60,055 bases of DNA from Chloroflexota bacterium (GTDB lineage Bacteria > Chloroflexota > Dehalococcoidia > UBA2247 > RBG-13-53-26): contig PUNJ01000104.1 in assembly GCA_003551705.1 (NCBI GenBank), positions 1 through 60,055 on the forward strand. The letters are read 5' to 3'. Below are positions 28,757-39,762 of this stretch, piece by piece; positions within the stretch are counted from its first letter, which is position 1; every line of letters starts with the position of its first letter. The translations under genes were made by a program, and so were the position numbers. The notes under the pieces were generated by a model that saw only the letters and a program-made list of their open reading frames with translations, searched no databases and had not been told where the DNA came from.

Positions 28757-29014
28757 TCTATATCAAGCTTGAAATTCTACTTCAGTCCCCCGGCCGGATC
28801 AGGAAGGAAAGAGGAAGGGTCCGGCATCTATCAAGCATTGTACCTTACCAAGTAATTAGAATCCACCTTGACATTTGGCAATTCGAGGTGTGGTTTGCCA
28901 AGACAAGCAATGACGAAAGCCACATTAGAACCGGAGCAACTGAATGACTGGTCATGGGGTTCCGGCTAGAGCAGAGCTTTGCTCAGTCTGTTTGGAGCAT
29001 ATCTGCCATGGTAG

Positions 29015-31267
29015 CTACCGCTCTGTCTTCTTGGCTCGCCGGTCATCAAACCATACTACCAGTGGGGGCAGCACGATGATGACCGCCACCAGTGCCATGA
29101 AAACGATCGTTATAGTGACGATGCCGAAGTCCCGGACCATGGGGAAGGTCGAGGCAATCAATACGACAAAGCCGGCAAGTGTGGTAAGCGCGGAGACCAC
29201 GATAGCCCGGCCAAGATTGGAGGAGGCGGTTATCATGGACTCGCGGGGCGGTCTATCCTTGTCCAGCTCCTCCTGATAGCGCTCCATGAGCAGTACCGCG
29301 TATTCAGTCGCGATGCCGATGATGATGGCTGCCAGCACGGCGGTCAGGGGATTGATTGGGATACCAAAGAGGCGCATCGCAGCCGACGACCAGCCGATGA
29401 CCAGGACCATGGGCAGAACGACGAAGATGGCCCGCCTGAAGCTCCGGTATATGAGCAGAAGTGCGACAAAGACCCCGAGAACGCCGGCTATGATCATGGG
29501 CAGCCTGGTACCCAGGACCGCATCTATGGTTTCGCTCCCCATGACCATGTTCCCGGTCGGGGTCACGGTAATACCTGCCGGAGGTTCAACGTCAGCCTCG
29601 ATCTCCTCTATGATATCATACAGCTCTTCCATGGGTATGGGCACGACCTGGAAGGAAACCACGGCTGTATCTTGCTCCGGATTGATCACCCTCTGCACCA
29701 GGGGCGCCGGCATGGCGGTGAGTGCCATTTCCGCCTGTTGCTCATCGGGGGGGATCAAGTCCTCCGTCGCCTGAGCGATGAGTGAGGCGGGACTCGATAC
29801 GGTGAGGAACTCGTCGTATTGGTCAACGTGCTCCCGGCCGAAGTCCAGCATCCAGGCGAGTATCTCCGGGTCCAGCATGTTCTCATCCTCGATCATGAAG
29901 ATTACTTCACCGGCATACCCCGTGATCTGGCGTATTTCGCTGAGTTCTCGGAAAGTTTCTATGTCCTCCGGCACCAGTTCCTCCCAGCTGGTCTCGACCT
30001 GCAGGGTGTGGTCAAGGCCTGCACCGGCCAAGAACAGGGCAATGGCTATGCTCCAGACAATGAAGGGGTGGCGAGCGACGCGCCTGTTGATTCCAGCCAG
30101 TATCCTCTCCTGCGGCCGCCCTCCCGCCGCTGCCTCAGCTTTCAAATCCTCCAGGGAAGCCTTTCGATCACGGATGGCCAGGATGGAGTTCAGCAGGAAG
30201 AAGGCTACGAGGTACGATAGGAAGATGCCCAGTATTAGGAGGATGCCGAAGTCCCGCACCATAGGCACATCGGATATCATGAGGGTCAGAAAGCCGATGG
30301 TGGTGGCTGCCCAGGCTATGCCCACAGCCTGAGAAATGCCGGCGATGGAGCTTTCCAGTGCTTCGGCAATGGAAGCTTTCCGCCTCAGTTCCTCCTCATA
30401 CCTGTTCTGAAACTGTACGGAATAGTCTATGCCGAGGCCGATGATTATGGGCAAAACTCCCAGCGTGGCCATGGACAGCGGTATTCCCAGATAGCCCATC
30501 AGTCCAAAGGTCCACAAAGCAGCTATGAGCACCATCAGGAGGGGCAGCAGGCGCCACCGGACTCGAAATATCAAATACAGGACCACGACCATGGCAGCTA
30601 CTGCCATGGCCAGGAGTGTAACGATTTCCCAGCGAATTTCCTCGTTAACTGCCTGTAGTGCTGCTGCCTGCCCCGATACGGTTATTTCGGCGTCGATGAC
30701 CGGTTCTTCCTGAAAGCGCTCTTCCATTTCGTCCACCATGTTCCCCATCTCCTGGATGGTGATATCTCCAGAGGGGACCAGTGTAATGAGGATGTAGCCG
30801 GGTCTTGGTATGACCGGTGCGAATTCGGGCTCCACCACCTGGTTGTCAAAGATCAGTTCCCTGACAAAGTCGGGGTTATTAAGCATTTCGGGTTGGAAAG
30901 GAGGTGGCATCTGTTCGACAGCTAACATGAGAAAGGTCATGGGCCCCAGGATGTTGTCATACCGGGGATCAGCGAGAATCTCCTCCTCGAATCGGGACAG
31001 GTTGTCCCGATTTTCGGGTTGAGCGAGTACCTCGGCGACGTTCCCCTCCAGCAGGGCAACAATGGGTTCTCCGCCAAATATATCCTGGTAACGCTCGTAG
31101 GTGATAAAGGTGGGAGAATCCCGGTCAATGAACAGATCTATGTCAGTTGTCACTTCCACCAGGAAGACACCAGGTATGGCCGCCAGGACCAGAATGATGA
31201 CTAGCGCCATGAAGAGCAAAGGATGGCGCTGGAGGAACATGGCTATTTTGCAGGCGAGTTTTTGCAC
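29015..31267 (-). CDS. RND/MMPL exporter, HAE3-like; tandem paralogue of 26510-28756
   Basis: 750 aa, collinear with the preceding gene (GLGIDYSVQFQNRYEEELRRKASIAEALESSIAG; IGIATEYAVLLMERYQEEL). Confidence 0.88.
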   Translation of the reverse strand: MQKLACKIAMFLQRHPLLFMALVIILVLAAIPGVFLVEVTTDIDLFIDRDSPTFITYERYQDIFGGEPIVALLEGNVAEVLAQPENRDNLSRFEEEILADPRYDNILGPMTFLMLAVEQMPPPFQPEMLNNPDFVRELIFDNQVVEPEFAPVIPRPGYILITLVPSGDITIQEMGNMVDEMEERFQEEPVIDAEITVSGQAAALQAVNEEIRWEIVTLLAMAVAAMVVVLYLIFRVRWRLLPLLMVLIAALWTFGLMGYLGIPLSMATLGVLPIIIGLGIDYSVQFQNRYEEELRRKASIAEALESSIAGISQAVGIAWAATTIGFLTLMISDVPMVRDFGILLILGIFLSYLVAFFLLNSILAIRDRKASLEDLKAEAAAGGRPQERILAGINRRVARHPFIVWSIAIALFLAGAGLDHTLQVETSWEELVPEDIETFRELSEIRQITGYAGEVIFMIEDENMLDPEILAWMLDFGREHVDQYDEFLTVSSPASLIAQATEDLIPPDEQQAEMALTAMPAPLVQRVINPEQDTAVVSFQVVPIPMEELYDIIEEIEADVEPPAGITVTPTGNMVMGSETIDAVLGTRLPMIIAGVLGVFVALLLIYRSFRRAIFVVLPMVLVIGWSSAAMRLFGIPINPLTAVLAAIIIGIATEYAVLLMERYQEELDKDRPPRESMITASSNLGRAIVVSALTTLAGFVVLIASTFPMVRDFGIVTITIVFMALVAVIIVLPPLVVWFDDRRAKKTER

Positions 31268-31637
31268 TTTTCACTCCAGAAACGCACGACAGTTGAGTCT
31301 CACTCCGGCCGGAAGGTGGCAGGGGAGCATGAATAAGAGGGAGACTATCTAATATTCTAGCTTAGCGGATGCCGGGGTAAGCCCTGACAGCATCAAATAT
31401 TTATGACTAACTCTTGCACATCTACAACTGAGTCTGTATTGGTTAGCTCCATGCTATGGATGGGAGCCGATCAGCGAGCGGTACTCGAGTACTTGGCCGG
31501 GTAGGCTAAAATATCTATTGACGAAGTCCATCCTGTAGATCGTAAATCTCATCTCACCGTTTGAGACCGCGACAGGGTTCGTAACGCCCATACTGCATCA
31601 ACGCCGTCATGAATGAAGACAGGACAAGGAATGAAGC

Positions 31638-34325
31638 GTGGCTGAAAGACCGTGGCACAGTAGAAGCCCTGACGAAGTTTTGTCGGCCTTGGAGTCTTCT
31701 CATTCGGGCTTGAGTTCCTCCGAAGCCCGGTCCAGGTTTGAAGGATACGGGCCCAACCAGCTGGAGCAAAAAAAGAAAACTCCTCCCTGGGTCCTATTCG
31801 TCAGGCAATTCGCAAGCCCCCTGGTTTACGTGCTGCTGGCGGCTTCCATACTCAAGTTCGCCATCGGCGCCTACCTGGACGCAGGCGTTATTCTTGCCGT
31901 GCTCGTATTCATGGCTATGACCGGCTATGTTCAGGAGTCGAGGGCCGAACGAGCCATGGAGGCGCTCATGCTTATGGCTGCCCCCAAGGCAAAGGTCAGG
32001 CGTGATGGGGCCGTGCAAATGATACCGGCAAGAGAGGTCGTTCCCGGTGATGTGCTCGTTCTCGAGGCCGGGGATAAGGTCTCTGCCGACGGAAGGCTTG
32101 TCGAATCGTCCAATTTGCAGATCACGGAGGCCTCGCTCACGGGAGAATCGGTACCCATCGATAAGCACAAAACAGTTCTCGAAGCAGATACTCCGCTGGC
32201 GGACCGGAAGAACATGGTCTTCAGCGGCACTACTGTGACGCGCGGACGGGCCACAATAGCTGTTGTCGCAACAGGCATGAAAACAGAAATAGGCAAGATC
32301 GCCGGCGCCATAGGTGAGATGGAAGCGGGCAAGACCCCCCTGCAGAGAGGAATTGCGAAGTTGAGCAACTACATTCTCCTGGCTGTCTTGCTGGTCGCGG
32401 GCTTGTTAATTGGTGTCGGCTTGTGGAGGGGTCTGGACTTGACGGAGACCCTCCTGCTGGCAGTTGCTGCCGCTGTGGCGGCGGTCCCCGAAGGCCTACC
32501 GGCTGCGGTGACCGTCGTTCTGGCGACGGGAATGCGGTTTATGGCGGGAAGGAATGCCATAATCCGTAAGCTGGTGGCCGTGGAGACGCTCGGTTCAGCC
32601 ACGGTCATTTGTTCGGACAAGACTGGAACACTGACACTGGGTGAAATGACCGCTAGAAGGATATTCACAGGAAATCGCTGGTTGGAGATCACGGGTAGCG
32701 GCTACAATCCTGAGGGAGATTTTCGCGAAAATGGCGCCAAAATTGATCCGAATGACGACATCGATCTGGAGACCATGCTCAGAGTCGGCGTTCTATGCAA
32801 TGATTCCCTGCTTGTAGCGGACTCCGACTGGAGCATAATGGGTGATCCTACGGAAGGCGCGATCGTGGTCGCCGCGGCCAAGGCCGGGATTGAAAAGGAA
32901 AAACTCGAATCCGCCCATCCCCGTTTGGATGAAATACCCTTCCAGAGTGAACGGCGCTATATGGCGACCCTTCATCATGTCGACGGTAAGCGTGTCGCCT
33001 ATATCAAGGGGGCGCCGGAACGAATCCTGTCCATGAGTTGCCACTATCTTCGAAACGGGGATATGGCTCCCCTGGAAGACGCAGACAAGGAAAGGATCGA
33101 GAAAGCCAGTAACCAGATGGCGGAGCAAGCGATGCGGGTGATGGCCATTGCTTATGCGGACCATCCTGGTGAGATGGCCGAGTTACATGAGAAGGAGATA
33201 ACAGGTTGCATCGTGTTTTTGGGCCTGATCGGTATGGCGGATCCCCCGCGTGAGGAGGCAAAAAGGGCCGTCAAGGCCTGTAAACGGGCCGGTATCAAGG
33301 TGGTAATGGTTACCGGCGATAACAGGGTCACGGCCAGCGCCATAGCCCAGCAACTGGAGTTGCCGAAAGGCGAGACGCTGACGGGAGCGGAACTGGAGAG
33401 AATGAGCGATGAGGCCCTGGAGGCGGAAATCGATGACGTCTCTGTTTTCGCCAGGATCGATCCGTTACACAAGCTAAGGATCGTAAAGTCCTTCCAGAGC
33501 ATGGGACATACGGTGGCCATGACAGGGGATGGCATAAATGATGCTCCTGCCTTGAAGCAGGCTGATATCGGCATAGCCATGGGCGTTACCGGGACGGATG
33601 TGGCCAAGGAGGCCTCACAGATGGTCCTGGCCGATGACAACTTCGCTTCGGTGGTGGCTGCAGTTGAGGAGGGCAGGGCCATATTCACCCGGCTGCGGAA
33701 TGTAACGTTATTCCTTTTGAGCGCCGGTATGGGCGAGTTACTGGCGATAGTCTTCGGTGTGCTAATTCTAGGAGAGGCACCCCTTCTGGCGTTGCAGGTA
33801 CTCTGGATAAACCTGGTCACCGGCGTGATCATGGCCATCCCTCTGGGGTTTGAACCAAAAGCCGGGGACGAGTTGGAGTATCCTCCGCGTCATCCCAGGG
33901 TCGGGCTGCTGTACCGCGGCATGATGTTACGCATAGCCTTTCTGGCGACGATGCTTGGTGGCGGAGTCCTTGTCCTTTTCGATTGGACACGGGCCGGCGA
34001 GCTGGGAGAAGCGAGGACCATAGCTTTCTGCAGTGTTGTCGTCTTTGAGTGGCTCATGGCTTTTAACGCCCGGTCCGATCGGTACACAATGTTCAGATTG
34101 GGCATACTGGGCAATCGCTCGTTGCTCATTGCAGTATCCGCAGCTTTACTATTGCAGATAGCCGTTGTCTACGTTCCATTCTTGCAGGAGGCGTTTGGCA
34201 CTGTTCCCCTCGGCATCAGGGAATGGGGCATAGCCATCATACCCGGACTGGCCATATTCATAATCGAGACTTTAAGGAAACTGGCATTCCCGGACCTCTT
34301 CGCCATGGGGAAGTGGCGACCTTAG
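31638..34325 (+). CDS. Cation-translocating P-type ATPase, P2 (Ca2+/Na+-ATPase-like) group
   Basis: CSDKTGTLTLGEM, TGES, VPEGLPAAVT, KGAPER, TGDGINDAPALKQADIGIAMG. Confidence 0.92.
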   Translation: MAERPWHSRSPDEVLSALESSHSGLSSSEARSRFEGYGPNQLEQKKKTPPWVLFVRQFASPLVYVLLAASILKFAIGAYLDAGVILAVLVFMAMTGYVQESRAERAMEALMLMAAPKAKVRRDGAVQMIPAREVVPGDVLVLEAGDKVSADGRLVESSNLQITEASLTGESVPIDKHKTVLEADTPLADRKNMVFSGTTVTRGRATIAVVATGMKTEIGKIAGAIGEMEAGKTPLQRGIAKLSNYILLAVLLVAGLLIGVGLWRGLDLTETLLLAVAAAVAAVPEGLPAAVTVVLATGMRFMAGRNAIIRKLVAVETLGSATVICSDKTGTLTLGEMTARRIFTGNRWLEITGSGYNPEGDFRENGAKIDPNDDIDLETMLRVGVLCNDSLLVADSDWSIMGDPTEGAIVVAAAKAGIEKEKLESAHPRLDEIPFQSERRYMATLHHVDGKRVAYIKGAPERILSMSCHYLRNGDMAPLEDADKERIEKASNQMAEQAMRVMAIAYADHPGEMAELHEKEITGCIVFLGLIGMADPPREEAKRAVKACKRAGIKVVMVTGDNRVTASAIAQQLELPKGETLTGAELERMSDEALEAEIDDVSVFARIDPLHKLRIVKSFQSMGHTVAMTGDGINDAPALKQADIGIAMGVTGTDVAKEASQMVLADDNFASVVAAVEEGRAIFTRLRNVTLFLLSAGMGELLAIVFGVLILGEAPLLALQVLWINLVTGVIMAIPLGFEPKAGDELEYPPRHPRVGLLYRGMMLRIAFLATMLGGGVLVLFDWTRAGELGEARTIAFCSVVVFEWLMAFNARSDRYTMFRLGILGNRSLLIAVSAALLLQIAVVYVPFLQEAFGTVPLGIREWGIAIIPGLAIFIIETLRKLAFPDLFAMGKWRP

Positions 34326-34496
34326 TCTCAAGGTGGTGTTGATTCTGGACCACGCATAGGAGGCAGTCGGGGCCGCATGCAATTGCTCGATCCATGGTAC
34401 TGCGACGATCTGGTCTTTCCCTGCCGCTTGCATCGAGCCAGGATATTTGTAATGGTGACTATTGGTCCTGTAAATGAGATAGGCGATCATACTTCG

Positions 34497-34916
34497 TCAA
34501 CCAACCTCTTCCACCTCGAATACGTCATTCCGGATTATTGCAATGGCTGTTTCGACTTCAAGCTGCGGAAACAGGCTACGCATCACAGTCTTGGCTCTTC
34601 TCAGTTCTGTTAGGTGAAAGCTCTTCTCTTCTTCAAGGGAAGAGAAATTGTCGCTACCGCCGTATGCGCCACAATCAACGTGGTTGGACAGGATTACCTT
34701 GTAGATCTTGTGTAACTCGAAAGACGTCTTAACCTGCGATAAAATACTGTGATTGCTTTGCAAATCTTCAGGTCCTATTATGTTCTTAACCGCGCCCGCC
34801 ACGGAAATGATGTCGCAGTCGCCCAGCAACCCTTTGCTTTCCATATAAGCTTTCATCGGTCCGGCAAGACGGAAATCCATGCAGTTTATGATTAGAGCGG
34901 AGCATTGACAACTGAT
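34497..34916 (-). CDS. Beta-carbonic-anhydrase-like protein; proposed AUC start at 34914-34916
   Basis: Upstream in-frame extension KISCQCSALIINCMDFRLAGP... restores CxDxR; SNHVDCGAYGG supplies HxxC; AGGAGG (34924-34929) sits 7 nt before ATC. First in-frame ATG is 34880. Confidence 0.6.
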   Translation of the reverse strand: MSCQCSALIINCMDFRLAGPMKAYMESKGLLGDCDIISVAGAVKNIIGPEDLQSNHSILSQVKTSFELHKIYKVILSNHVDCGAYGGSDNFSSLEEEKSFHLTELRRAKTVMRSLFPQLEVETAIAIIRNDVFEVEEVG

Positions 34917-35095
34917 CTTCTTGCCTCCTGATGCTATTTGGTCTCAGATTAGAGTAATGGCGCTATACTTGCAAGAGGGCAGTTTCGAAATCAGGCTTAC
35001 TAGGTGCTGTGTTCGGATAGCGTTTGGCTAAATCCTCTAGGTGCAAACGGGGTAACAGGCTTGTTGAGTGATTTTACCTTGGTCTGTTTCTGGAG

Positions 35096-35126
35096 GTTTG
35101 CACCTCAGTTGACTCATTGTTATAAT
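35096..35126 (+). promoter_or_regulatory. Candidate sigma70 promoter for rpsO-pnp
   Basis: TTGCAC (35098-35103) - 17 nt - TATAAT (35121-35126), 50 nt before the rpsO start. Confidence 0.5.
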
Positions 35127-35175
35127 TGGACTTTAATAAATCGTTGAGCACGATAAATACTAACTGGAGCTAAAA

Positions 35176-35439
35176 TTGGAAAAGGAAACTAAAGGGACTA
35201 TTATTGAAGCGTATAAAATGCACGAAAAAGACACAGGTTCTGCAGACCTTCAGGTAGCCTTGCTAACCCGGAGAATCAACGACCTTACTGAGCACATGAA
35301 GCAACATCATCATGATCACCACACGCAACGTGGACTTTTGAGGTTGGTAGGACGGCGGAGAAGGCTCTTGGCCTATCTGCGACGAGAGGACTTGGCTCGT
35401 TACAGAGACCTGATCAGCAAACTTGGCCTGCGCAAATAA
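35176..35439 (+). CDS. rpsO: 30S ribosomal protein S15
   Basis: [54 protein letters not shown] start. Confidence 0.96.
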   Translation: MEKETKGTIIEAYKMHEKDTGSADLQVALLTRRINDLTEHMKQHHHDHHTQRGLLRLVGRRRRLLAYLRREDLARYRDLISKLGLRK

Positions 35440-35504
35440 TCTGCCCTGCCCCGGTCCATGGTTTTTCACTACCTGTGGTATTTTGGGAGGAGGACTACCT
35501 AGTT

Positions 35505-37688
35505 ATGGCTTTAGTCATCGAATATCCCCTCGGGGATAAAAACATCACTCTGAAATCCGGGGACTTGGCTTTCCAGGCATCCAGTGCGGTAACGATCTCA
35601 CTTGGTGAGACGGTTGTACTTGTCACGGTTTGTATGGCCCCTGAACCCAGGGAAGGGGTCGATTTTCTGCCGCTGACGGTGGACTACGAGGAAAGGCTCT
35701 ATGCTGTCGGGAAGATCCCCGGCAGTTTTTTCCGTCGGGAAGGAAGACCGGGCCAGGCGGCGATTCTATCGGGCCGCCTAACGGACCGTCTGCTCCGGCC
35801 TCTGTTTCCCAAGGGTTTCTCCAATGAAGTCCAGGTTATTGCTACGGTGCTATCTGTCGACCAGGAGAATTCGCCCGAGGTTCTGGCTTCGTTGGGTGCT
35901 TCAGCAGCACTTGTGGCCTCGGAGATTCCTTTTAACGGCCCGGTAGGGACTGTGCGGATCGGAATGATAAACGGCGAGTTTATCATCAATCCTTCCTATT
36001 CGCAGCTTCAGGTGAGTAGCCTGGATCTCGTAGTGTCCAGCACGAAAGATGCAGTGGTCATGATAGAAGCGGGGGCCAAAGAGGTCAGTGAGGAAGTGAT
36101 CTCGGAGGCCATAGCCTATGCCCACGACGTAAATCAGCAACTGATTGCTCTACAGGACAACTTCAGGGCGCAGATAGGTAAGCCCAAGGTAGAATTCAAG
36201 CCCAAGAAAGTAGATTCTGCCCTGGAAGCGGCCGTATTGCAGGCAGTCGGTGACAAATTTACCAGCTTCTTCGGTAAGAACAAGATTGAGCGCGATATCT
36301 TGGTTGAAGAATTCAGGAAAGAGATTATAAGGTCTTTTGCTAACGGGTACCCTGAACAGGATGTAGCCGCTGTTCTTGAGGCCAAGCTAAAAGCTGATTT
36401 ACGGAGTAGCATACTCGATAGGGGAATGCGGCCGGACGGTCGTAAGCAAGAGGATATTCGATCTATTCAATGTGAGGTAGGAGTTCTGCCGCGCACGCAT
36501 GGCTCGGGCCTATTCACTCGCGGCCTGACCCAAGTCCTGAACATCGCTACTCTGGGTTCAGTTGGCGATGAGCAGACTCTTGATGGTCTGATCCTGGAAG
36601 AGACGAAGCGGTTCATGCACCATTACAATTTTCCTCCTTATTCCACAGGAGAGGCCAAACGGGTAGGAACTCCAGGTCGCCGTGAGGTAGGCCACGGTGC
36701 ACTGGTAGAAAAAGCTTTGTCAGCCGTCATCCCGCCCGAGGGGGATTTCCCATATACTATAAGGCTGGTGTCCGAGGTCTTGAGTTCCAATGGCAGCACT
36801 TCAATGGCCTCGGTCTGCAGCGGGACACTGTCATTAATGGATGCCGGGATCCCTATCAAAGCTCCTGTTGCGGGCATAGCCATGGGGCTGGTAACTGGTG
36901 AGGACAGCCGCTTTGCTGTGCTCACCGATCTCGAAGGTATGGAAGATGCCTATGGGGATATGGACTTCAAGATTGCGGGAACTGCAGCAGGAATCACGGC
37001 TGTCCAGCTGGATATCAAGATCCGGGGATTGCGGCACGAAATTATCGTGAAGACCTTGGAACAGGCAAGGACAGCGCGGCTATACATACTGGAGAGGATA
37101 CGGGAGACAATCGCTGCCAGCCGGCCCACCTTGAGCAAGTATGCACCACGAATGGTGAAGATAAATATAGACCCCAGCAAGATCGGGGCTGTCATAGGGC
37201 CGGGCGGTAGAATGATAAGGGCTATCATTGAGAAGACGAAAGCCTCGGTGGACGTGGAAGATGATGGCTCCGTTTACATTGGTGCTACAGACGTGGAAGC
37301 GGCGGAACGTGCCATAGCCATGATCGAAGCATTGACCAAGGAAGTTGAAGTGGGCGGTATATATACAGGAAAGGTTACTCGCATACTGCCGTTCGGCGCC
37401 TTGGTTGAGATACTACCTGGAAAAGAGGGCATGGTCCATATAAGTGAACTGGCCGACTATCGCGTGCCCAGCGTAGAGGATATCGTCAAGGTTGGTGACG
37501 AGATAACGGTTATGGTCAAAGAACTTGATAGGGCGGGTGGAAAGATAAGCCTTTCACGCCGGGCTGTGTTTCAGTCCCCTGAAGAGGCTGCGAGGCCCAG
37601 GGGGCCGAAGGAACCGCCTCAGCGAAGACATGAGGAGCGGGGGCCAAGGCCGGGTGGAAGAGGGCCGGAATCTCGTCCCCGAGAATAA
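35505..37688 (+). CDS. pnp: Polyribonucleotide nucleotidyltransferase
   Basis: PNPase core, KH domain ([18 protein letters not shown]), S1 domain ([30 protein letters not shown]). Confidence 0.96.
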   Translation: MALVIEYPLGDKNITLKSGDLAFQASSAVTISLGETVVLVTVCMAPEPREGVDFLPLTVDYEERLYAVGKIPGSFFRREGRPGQAAILSGRLTDRLLRPLFPKGFSNEVQVIATVLSVDQENSPEVLASLGASAALVASEIPFNGPVGTVRIGMINGEFIINPSYSQLQVSSLDLVVSSTKDAVVMIEAGAKEVSEEVISEAIAYAHDVNQQLIALQDNFRAQIGKPKVEFKPKKVDSALEAAVLQAVGDKFTSFFGKNKIERDILVEEFRKEIIRSFANGYPEQDVAAVLEAKLKADLRSSILDRGMRPDGRKQEDIRSIQCEVGVLPRTHGSGLFTRGLTQVLNIATLGSVGDEQTLDGLILEETKRFMHHYNFPPYSTGEAKRVGTPGRREVGHGALVEKALSAVIPPEGDFPYTIRLVSEVLSSNGSTSMASVCSGTLSLMDAGIPIKAPVAGIAMGLVTGEDSRFAVLTDLEGMEDAYGDMDFKIAGTAAGITAVQLDIKIRGLRHEIIVKTLEQARTARLYILERIRETIAASRPTLSKYAPRMVKINIDPSKIGAVIGPGGRMIRAIIEKTKASVDVEDDGSVYIGATDVEAAERAIAMIEALTKEVEVGGIYTGKVTRILPFGALVEILPGKEGMVHISELADYRVPSVEDIVKVGDEITVMVKELDRAGGKISLSRRAVFQSPEEAARPRGPKEPPQRRHEERGPRPGGRGPESRPRE

Positions 37689-37723
37689 GACTTCCTATTG
37701 TGAATGAACAAGGAGGTGGACGG

Positions 37724-38518
37724 ATGTCCATCCGGGTCTTGGTTAATGGTGCTCTGGGAAAGATGGGACTGGAAGTGATAAAGGCTGTGTGCAATGACAC
37801 GCAGACTGAAATCGCTGGCGCAGTTGATATCAAGGCCACGGATAAGCTTCTTCTCTGTCCTGACCAATCCGGGTCTGTGCAGCTTTTTGTTGACTTGGAG
37901 ACGGCCATGGGCAAGACCAAGCCTCATGTAATGGTCGATTTTTCGCAAGCTGATGGCTGCATGGCGGCAACTCGGATGGCGGCGCAGCAAAAGGTGAACC
38001 TTGTAATTGGCACTACAGGTTTGGCATCGCATGATCTGGTAGAGATCGATCAATTAGCGAAGGAGAATGGTATAGGGGTTGTTGTGGCGCCCAACTTCGC
38101 CCTGGGTGCTGTACTGATGATCCACCTGGCGAGGATCGCAGCCAAGTATTTTGACTACGTGGAGATCATTGAGAAGCATCACGAGCAGAAACTCGATGCT
38201 CCATCGGGCACTGCCATGTCTACGGCACGAGCCATGCGAGAAGCAAGAGAAGGATTATTCAAGCATCCCCAGGTCCACAAAGAGATCCTGAGCGGCACCA
38301 GAGGTGGCGAGATGGAGGGTGTTGCCGTGCATAGCGTCCGCATGCCAGGCTTGCTGGCACACCAGGAGGTTATTTTCGGTACATCCGGGCAGACGCTCAC
38401 CATCAAGCATGACAGCATTAACCGGGAATGCTTCATGCCTGGCGTGATTATGGCCATTAAGAAGGTGTCCGAACACAAGGGCCTTGTCTATGGACTGGAC
38501 AAACTTCTTGGGATATGA
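37724..38518 (+). CDS. dapB: 4-hydroxy-tetrahydrodipicolinate reductase
   Basis: VLVNGALGKMGLEVIKAV; IGTTGLASHD; EIIEKHHEQKLDAPSGTA. Confidence 0.95.
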   Translation: MSIRVLVNGALGKMGLEVIKAVCNDTQTEIAGAVDIKATDKLLLCPDQSGSVQLFVDLETAMGKTKPHVMVDFSQADGCMAATRMAAQQKVNLVIGTTGLASHDLVEIDQLAKENGIGVVVAPNFALGAVLMIHLARIAAKYFDYVEIIEKHHEQKLDAPSGTAMSTARAMREAREGLFKHPQVHKEILSGTRGGEMEGVAVHSVRMPGLLAHQEVIFGTSGQTLTIKHDSINRECFMPGVIMAIKKVSEHKGLVYGLDKLLGI

Positions 38519-39522
38519 TGGCTAAACGCGTTGCCATAGTCGGCGTTACCGGTCTGGTTGGGCAGCAGTTTGTCAAGGTACTGGAGGAACGATGCTTTCC
38601 TTACTCCTCACTCAAGCTCTTAGCCTCTGATCGCTCCACGGGGCGCAAGCTCAATGTGAATGATCGCGAGCTTGAAGTTGAAGAGACCTCGGACAGTTCT
38701 TTTCAGGACATTGAAATTGCATTATTTTCCGCCGGCAGCGACATAAGCGAGAAGTTCGCACGAATAGCAGCGCGAGCGGGTGCTGTCGTGATAGATAACA
38801 GCGCCGCTTTCAGGATGGACCCCGATGTTCCTTTGGTGGTACCCGAAGTGAACCTCGAAGATGTTTACCAGCACAAAGGCATAATAGCCAATCCCAATTG
38901 TTCGACCATACAAATGGTCGTTGCACTCAATCCTTTGCACAAGCTGAATCGAATCACCCGTCTGACGGTGTCTACTTATCAGGCGGTTTCAGGTACGGGA
39001 ACTGCAGCTATTGATGAACTGGCCCAGCAGAGTTCCATGGTGCAGCAGGGACGAGAACCTGTAGCGGCGGTGTATCCTTACCAGATAGCCTTCAACTTGC
39101 TGCCGGAAATAGATGTCTTTCTCGACAATGGGTATACGAAGGAAGAATGGAAAATGGTCCAGGAAACACAGAAGATAATGCATGCCCCCGACATGGCGAT
39201 ATCCGCAACCTGCGTGCGTGTGCCCGTGTTTGTTGGCCATAGCGAGACCGTCCAAGTTGAATTTGAACGCCCCATGTCTGTTGAAGAAGCCAGGGAGATA
39301 CTTGCCCAGGCCCCGGGCATCAAGCTGGTAGATGATCCCCCCAACAGAATATACCCCTATCCGGTTATGGCAGCCGGTCGCGACGAAGTCTTCATTGGTC
39401 GCATTAGAAAAGACGCCTCTCATCCCAACGGTTTGGTCCTTTGGATCGTGAGTGACAATTTGCGCAAAGGCGCAGCACTGAATGCAGTCCAGATAGCAGA
39501 AGAGTTGGTAAGAGCGGGTTGA
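38515..39522 (+). CDS. asd: Aspartate-semialdehyde dehydrogenase
   Basis: RVAIVGVTGLVGQQFVKVLEER; IANPNCSTIQMVVAL; 4-nt overlap with dapB. Confidence 0.95.
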   Translation: MMAKRVAIVGVTGLVGQQFVKVLEERCFPYSSLKLLASDRSTGRKLNVNDRELEVEETSDSSFQDIEIALFSAGSDISEKFARIAARAGAVVIDNSAAFRMDPDVPLVVPEVNLEDVYQHKGIIANPNCSTIQMVVALNPLHKLNRITRLTVSTYQAVSGTGTAAIDELAQQSSMVQQGREPVAAVYPYQIAFNLLPEIDVFLDNGYTKEEWKMVQETQKIMHAPDMAISATCVRVPVFVGHSETVQVEFERPMSVEEAREILAQAPGIKLVDDPPNRIYPYPVMAAGRDEVFIGRIRKDASHPNGLVLWIVSDNLRKGAALNAVQIAEELVRAG

Positions 39523-39732
39523 GCACCAGGCGACGTTTATCTGCATCTTCCTGCTGGTCTCATCTCGTTCCCTGCAAGCAGGAAATGCGCCCCTTTCTGT
39601 AGTACGCCTGTCAAAACCGGGTGTGATTACCTGACCAAGCAGGGAAAATACCGGGTATTCCAGAGCAAGATTCCTTTCTAAGCTATATGGAACAATGGTC
39701 GAGATTGCTGCATGCTCATATAGGAAGCAAGT

Positions 39733-39762
39733 TTGGCAATTGCGAATCCAGTGATTTATAAT
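39733..39762 (+). promoter_or_regulatory. Candidate sigma70 promoter for dapA
   Basis: TTGGCA (39733-39738) - 18 nt - TATAAT (39757-39762). Confidence 0.55.
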
